A stretch of DNA of 17,972 nucleotides. Origin: an uncultured Oscillospiraceae bacterium (GTDB lineage: Bacteria > Bacillota > Clostridia > Oscillospirales > Ruminococcaceae). Positions 13,835 through 17,972 of the stretch are shown here, piece by piece. The stretch is from NCBI GenBank assembly GCA_934488695.1, contig CAKSSH010000033.1, positions 1-17,972 on the forward strand. Reading direction: 5' to 3'. Made by a program: the position numbers and the translations under genes. The first letter of the stretch is position 1; every line of letters begins with the position of its first letter. The notes below the pieces were generated by a model. It ran no database searches, had not been told where the DNA came from, and saw nothing but the letters and a program-made list of their open reading frames with translations.

Positions 13835-14468
13835 CCGTCTTGCGCAGGCTATCCTCACATCCCTTCATACATGCCTGCCGAAGCGCATCCCGCAAGGGAC
13901 TTTTCTTTCTGGTTTCGGCTCATGCAGTTCGTCCGTGCTGCTTCAGTTTTAATAAACTCGGCTATATTTTTCCGCCTCGCGAATATACAAATTATCCGGC
14001 AAACAACGGATTTTGTGCCTTTGCACGCTATCCGAAAAATGCCATGCTTTTGTTCTTCGCCGACGCATTGTTCTTGCCGAACAAGCCGGAATAGAAATAA
14101 TGCAGCTTTTTCCTCCAAACGGTTCCGCAGGCTGAAATCGCCAGAATTGTTGACGATGTCCTAAACAAAATCGTTATAGGTGGAAAAATAAAAATGCCAG
14201 GTATCGTCTACTGAAACAAATCTGTGACAAGCAAATTTTTCTTGTTTTGGATGAAAAAACAGCTGTCGCCGCTTCACCGGGCATGATAAAATATACGAAG
14301 CCGAAAGCCTTTAGGCCGAGGCTTTTGGCGGAAAACAATCCAAACGGTCGCATACATCCTCAAAGGCCGCACGCGCCGTTTTACAGGCTTTAAAAAGCAA
14401 AAGCTCTTATGCCGTCAGAGCTGCAGAGGCTCTGCGCGCCGGGGTGCAGATGCTGTTCTTTACGGCAC

Positions 14469-14504
14469 AAAAAAAGACTGACCCTGTTAGGGTCAGTCTT
14501 TTTT
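14469..14504 (-). terminator. tuf terminator
   Basis: GACTGACCC (14476-14484) pairs with GGGTCAGTC (14490-14498) around TGTTA. A7 and T6 runs flank the stem, so on the minus strand the hairpin is followed by a U-tract. It begins 9 bp after the tuf stop codon and closes the str operon. Confidence 0.93.
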
Positions 14505-14513
14505 GAGTTAAAC

Positions 14514-15713
14514 TTATTCGTTGATGGCGGTAACAACGCCGGAGCCAACGGTACGGCCACCCTCACGGATAGCGAAACGCAGACCCTGCTCGATAGCGAT
14601 GGAGTTGATCAGCTCAACATTCATCTCAACGTTATCGCCAGGCATGCACATCTCAACGCCCTCGGGCAGCGAGATAACGCCGGTAACGTCAGTCGTTCTG
14701 AAATAGAACTGCGGACGATAGTTGTTGAAGAACGGCGTATGACGGCCGCCCTCGTCCTTCTTCAGAACGTAAACCTGACCATGGAACTTGGTGTGCGGAT
14801 TGATCGTGCCGGGCTTACAGAGAACCTGACCACGCTCAACCTCGGTTCTCTGGATACCACGCAGCAGGGCGCCGATGTTATCGCCGGCCTCAGCATAGTC
14901 GAGGAGCTTTCTGAACATCTCAACACCGGTAACGGTGGTCTTCTTTCTCTCATCAGACAGGCCGATGATCTCAACTTCGTCGCCGACGCGAACCTGGCCA
15001 CGCTCAACTCTACCGGTAGCAACGGTGCCACGGCCGGTGATGGTGAACACGTCCTCAACAGGCATCAGGAACGGCAGGTCGGACTTTCTTTCCGGCGTCG
15101 GAATATAGCTGTCAACAGCATCCATCAGGTCGAGAATCGACTTGTAGGCCGGATCGTTCAGATCGTTGGGGGCTTCCAGAGCCTTCAACGCAGAGCCCTT
15201 AATGATGGGAATCTCGTCGCCGGGGAAATCATAGCTGGAGAGCAGCTCGCGGATTTCCATCTCGACCAGCTCAAGCAGCTCCTCGTCGTCCACCTGGTCG
15301 ACCTTATTCATGTAAACCACGATATAAGGAACGCCAACCTGACGGGCGAGCAGGATGTGCTCACGGGTCTGCGGCATCGGGCCGTCAGCCGCCGAAACAA
15401 CCAGAATAGCGCCGTCCATCTGAGCAGCACCGGTGATCATGTTCTTGACGTAGTCAGCATGTCCCGGGCAGTCAACGTGCGCATAGTGACGCTTCTCGGT
15501 CTCATACTCAACGTGAGCGGTGTTAATGGTAATACCGCGCTCTCTCTCTTCGGGAGCCTTGTCGATCATGTCATAAGCCATATACTCGGCTTCGCCCCGC
15601 AGACCGAGGGTCTTGGTGATTGCAGCGGTCAGAGTGGTTTTACCATGGTCAACGTGACCGATGGTACCAATGTTTACATGGGGCTTGGTTCTTTCAAATT
15701 TAGCCTTTGCCAT
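14514..15713 (-). CDS. tuf: Translation elongation factor Tu
   Basis: A 399-residue GTPase that brings aminoacyl-tRNA to the ribosome. The G motifs are GHVDHGKT (19-26), DCPGHAD and NKVD, followed by the two beta-barrel domains, ending in the usual GGRTVGSGVV stretch. The length is normal for bacterial EF-Tu. GGAGG lies 8 nt before the ATG. It is the last gene of the rpsG-fusA-tuf group, with its own extra promoter in the 79-bp gap after fusA and a strong terminator behind it. Confidence 0.99.
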   Translation of the reverse strand: MAKAKFERTKPHVNIGTIGHVDHGKTTLTAAITKTLGLRGEAEYMAYDMIDKAPEERERGITINTAHVEYETEKRHYAHVDCPGHADYVKNMITGAAQMDGAILVVSAADGPMPQTREHILLARQVGVPYIVVYMNKVDQVDDEELLELVEMEIRELLSSYDFPGDEIPIIKGSALKALEAPNDLNDPAYKSILDLMDAVDSYIPTPERKSDLPFLMPVEDVFTITGRGTVATGRVERGQVRVGDEVEIIGLSDERKKTTVTGVEMFRKLLDYAEAGDNIGALLRGIQRTEVERGQVLCKPGTINPHTKFHGQVYVLKKDEGGRHTPFFNNYRPQFYFRTTDVTGVISLPEGVEMCMPGDNVEMNVELINSIAIEQGLRFAIREGGRTVGSGVVTAINE

Positions 15714-15750
15714 TGTAATATCCTCCTTAAGTTAAAAATAGCTTGACTAT

Positions 15751-15779
15751 ATTGTAGCAATAATTTCCGAAAATATCAA
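15751..15779 (-). promoter_or_regulatory. Internal tuf promoter
   Basis: On the minus strand TTGATA (15779-15774), a 17-bp spacer and TACAAT (15756-15751) lie in the fusA-tuf gap, and the -10 is extended by TGC. It would give tuf extra transcription beyond the str operon, in line with the high demand for EF-Tu. Confidence 0.7.
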
Positions 15780-15792
15780 GTATTTTCCAAAA

Positions 15793-17877
15793 CTATTCTG
15801 CTTTTTTTGCCCGGGTATTCATAATCCCCTCGGCAATAGACTTCGGAACCTCCACATAGTGGCTGGGCTCCATGGTATACTGGCCTCTGCCCTGCGTTTT
15901 AGAGCGCAGGTCGGTCGCATAACCGAACATTTCGGAAAGCGGCACAAACGCATTGATCTGCTGTGCGCCGACTCTCGGCTCCATGCCCTGAATTTGACCG
16001 CGGCGAGAGTTTAAGTCACCGATGACGTCGCCCATGTAGTCCTCCGGCACAATAACCGTGACCTTCATGATAGGCTCCAGAATGACCGGGTCTGCCTTGC
16101 GCATTGCTTCCTTGAAAGCCTGCGAACCGGCAATCTTAAAGGCCATTTCCGAGGAGTCCACCTCATGGTACGAGCCGTCATACAGCGTAACCTTAACATC
16201 CACAACCGGATAACCGGCAAGGATCCCGGACATCATAGCGCCCTGAATACCTTGATTGACCGGCTCAATATACTCTTTGGGGATAGCGCCGCCGACAATC
16301 TGGTTGATAAACTCATAGCCCTTGCCGGACTCGTTGGGCTCCACCCGAATCTTAACGTGACCGTACTGGCCCTTACCGCCGGACTGACGGGCATACTTAT
16401 GATCCACATCCGCCATTCTGCGAATGGTTTCCTTATAAGCAACCTGCGGCTTGCCGACGTTGGCCTCGACCTTAAATTCGCGCAGCAGACGGTCTACGAT
16501 AATGTCCAGATGCAGCTCGCCCATGCCGGCGATAATAGTCTGGCCCGTCTCCTCATCGGTATAGGTGCGGAAGGTCGGGTCCTCCTCAGCCAGCTTGGAA
16601 AGGGCAATGCCCATCTTTTCCTGACCGGCCTTGGTTTTAGGCTCAATGGCGACCCGGATAACCGGATCCGGGAATTCCATGGATTCCAGAATAACCGGGT
16701 GACGCTCATCACAAAGCGTGTCACCGGTGCTGGTGTTCTTAAGACCGACCGCCGCCGCGATATCACCGGCATAAACCGTGTCAATATCCTGACGGTGATT
16801 GGCGTGCATTTGCAGAATACGGCCGATACGCTCGGTATTGTCCTTATTCGCATTGTACACGCCCGTTCCGGCTTTCAGAATACCGGAATAAACCCGGAAG
16901 AAGCAGAGCTTTCCGACAAACGGGTCGGTCGCAATCTTAAAGGCCAATGCCGCGAACGGCTCATCGTCGCTGGAGTGGCGCTCGACCTCTTCATCGGTCT
17001 TGGGATCGATGCCGCGGATAGCGGGAACATCGGTCGGGGCCGGCATATAATCCACAATTGCGTCCAGCAGCTTCTGAACGCCTTTGTTTTTATAAGACGT
17101 TCCGCAGCAAACCGGCACAAAGGTGTTGTCGATCGTGGCCTTACGGATGACGCGCTTAATCTCGTCGGTGGTGATTTCCTCACCCTCGAGATACTTCATC
17201 ATCACGTCTTCGTCCAGCTCAGCAATTGCTTCCAGCAGCTGCGATCTGTACTGGTCGGCCTTTTCTTTCATATCGGCAGGGATTTCCTCAACACGCATAT
17301 CGGTGCCGAGGTCATCGTAATACACATCCGCATTCATTTCAACCAGGTCGATAATGCCGCGGAAGCTATCCTCCTGCCCGATCGGCAGCTGGATGGGAAC
17401 CGCGTTGCACTTCAAACGGTCGTGCATCATATCGACAACATTGTAGAAATTGGCACCCATGATGTCCATCTTATTAACATAGGCCATCCGGGGAACGCGA
17501 TAATTATCTGCCTGACGCCACACTGTTTCGGACTGAGGCTCAACGCCGCCCTTGGCACAGAAAACCGTCACCGAGCCGTCCAGCACGCGCAACGAGCGCT
17601 CAACCTCAACGGTGAAGTCCACGTGTCCCGGGGTATCGATGATGTTGATACGGTGGCCCTTCCAGAACGCGGTGGTGGCGGCGGAGGTGATGGTAATACC
17701 ACGCTCCTGCTCCTGCACCATCCAGTCCATTACGGCCGAACCGTCATGCGTTTCACCGATTTTGTGCGTCTTGCCGGTGTAAAACAGAATCCGCTCGGTG
17801 GTGGTTGTTTTACCGGCGTCAATGTGGGCCATTATGCCGATATTTCTTGTTTTTTCAAGGGAGATTTCTCTTGGCAT
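15793..17877 (-). CDS. fusA: Translation elongation factor G
   Basis: A 694-residue translocase GTPase that moves tRNA and mRNA through the ribosome and helps recycle it. AHIDAGKT (17-24) is the P-loop, with DTPGHVDF and NKMD as further G motifs. Domains II to V follow at normal length. GGAGG precedes the ATG. It begins 45 bp after the end of rpsG, which is the standard str-operon order, and tuf follows. Confidence 0.99.
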   Translation of the reverse strand: MPREISLEKTRNIGIMAHIDAGKTTTTERILFYTGKTHKIGETHDGSAVMDWMVQEQERGITITSAATTAFWKGHRINIIDTPGHVDFTVEVERSLRVLDGSVTVFCAKGGVEPQSETVWRQADNYRVPRMAYVNKMDIMGANFYNVVDMMHDRLKCNAVPIQLPIGQEDSFRGIIDLVEMNADVYYDDLGTDMRVEEIPADMKEKADQYRSQLLEAIAELDEDVMMKYLEGEEITTDEIKRVIRKATIDNTFVPVCCGTSYKNKGVQKLLDAIVDYMPAPTDVPAIRGIDPKTDEEVERHSSDDEPFAALAFKIATDPFVGKLCFFRVYSGILKAGTGVYNANKDNTERIGRILQMHANHRQDIDTVYAGDIAAAVGLKNTSTGDTLCDERHPVILESMEFPDPVIRVAIEPKTKAGQEKMGIALSKLAEEDPTFRTYTDEETGQTIIAGMGELHLDIIVDRLLREFKVEANVGKPQVAYKETIRRMADVDHKYARQSGGKGQYGHVKIRVEPNESGKGYEFINQIVGGAIPKEYIEPVNQGIQGAMMSGILAGYPVVDVKVTLYDGSYHEVDSSEMAFKIAGSQAFKEAMRKADPVILEPIMKVTVIVPEDYMGDVIGDLNSRRGQIQGMEPRVGAQQINAFVPLSEMFGYATDLRSKTQGRGQYTMEPSHYVEVPKSIAEGIMNTRAKKAE

Positions 17878-17922
17878 ATTGTCCTCCTGTTTCTTTGAAA
17901 GCCGCGCGAAAAACGCACAACC

Positions 17923-17972
17923 TTACCAACGATAATGTGCAAACGCCTTGTTCGCTTCTGCCATCTTATGCG
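17923..17972 (-). CDS. rpsG: Ribosomal protein S7 (C-terminal end only)
   Basis: The last 15 complete codons before a TAA read HKMAEANKAFAHYRW, which is the typical S7 C-terminus. The position directly upstream of fusA supports this. The rest of the gene lies beyond the right edge. Confidence 0.93.
   Translation of the reverse strand, partial: HKMAEANKAFAHYRW

Larger units (their letters stand above)
13570..14468. other. About 900-bp gene-free stretch between the deacetylase and tuf
   Basis: No open frame here combines a ribosome site with recognisable protein content, and no tRNA, tmRNA, SRP or RNase P signatures were found. Visible items are a terminator at 13808-13834, two hairpins just before it, and a CCGAAAGCC/GGCTTTTGG hairpin around 14300-14328. 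The minus strand between about 14450 and 14300 reads like protein in short pieces broken by stop codons, so an old decayed gene is possible but unidentified. Confidence 0.5.

Noticed and set aside
13855..14118. Minus-strand frame of 87 codons with a terminator 20 bp behind it
   Set aside because: It starts at TTG with no ribosome site in front, and the protein looks random. The terminator can be explained by a transcript from the other side.
14409..15746. A 445-codon open frame on the plus strand opposite tuf
   Set aside because: Antisense shadow of EF-Tu; it also runs through the tuf terminator hairpin.
16165..17898. A 577-codon open frame on the plus strand opposite fusA
   Set aside because: Antisense shadow of a highly expressed, codon-biased gene; no ribosome site or recognisable domain.
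1..17972. Searched for CRISPR arrays, insertion sequences, phage genes and tRNAs
   Set aside because: No regularly spaced repeats, transposase or integrase motifs, phage proteins or tRNA T-loop signatures were found.

Overview
The window looks like chromosomal DNA from an anaerobic, spore-lineage Clostridia bacterium (Bacillota), probably close to the Oscillospirales. The reasons are the str-operon arrangement (rpsG-fusA-tuf), an oxygen-sensitive class III ribonucleotide reductase with NrdR-type boxes, a sodium-pumping decarboxylase subunit, a PdaB-like polysaccharide deacetylase and strong GGAGG ribosome binding sites. The lineage is inferred from protein character only; no 16S or similar marker is present. 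Most genes are on the minus strand. The exceptions are a regulator and a glycosidase between 8667 and 11380.

Layout, left to right. (1) 1-1201: the N-terminal 296 residues of a sodium-translocating decarboxylase beta subunit, read leftward. Its leader of about 300 nt has an extended -10 promoter, a structured domain resembling the yybP-ykoY (Mn2+) riboswitch, and a strong intrinsic terminator 20 nt before the start codon. (2) 1529-5714: nrdG, nrdD and trxB, read leftward. nrdG and nrdD each have their own promoter (TTGACA-N17-TAAGAT) with an NrdR-like box just upstream. NrdD carries a fused C-terminal glutaredoxin-like domain, and trxB follows 10 bp later, so radical activation, reduction and re-reduction are encoded together. 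(3) 5721-11569: an amino-sugar locus. A ROK kinase, nagB and nagA form a leftward operon closed by a terminator. Divergently, a PocR-AraC regulator overlaps a GH20 hexosaminidase gene by ATGA. Together they can take beta-linked N-acetylhexosaminides to fructose-6-phosphate.

(4) 11568-13569: two leftward genes for a membrane-anchored protein of the endonuclease/exonuclease/phosphatase fold with altered catalytic motifs, and a PdaB-like deacetylase behind a possible sporulation-type promoter. (5) About 13570-14468: some 900 bp without a recognisable gene. It holds a terminator and a run of hairpins that could be a small RNA. (6) 14469-17972: tuf with its own promoter and terminator, fusA, and the last codons of rpsG.

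The observations most worth following up are the riboswitch-like leader on a sodium pump gene, the NrdD-glutaredoxin fusion next to a TrxB that lacks the usual NADPH-phosphate motif, the possible small RNA at 13705-13834, and the phosphatase-fold protein with eroded active-site motifs.
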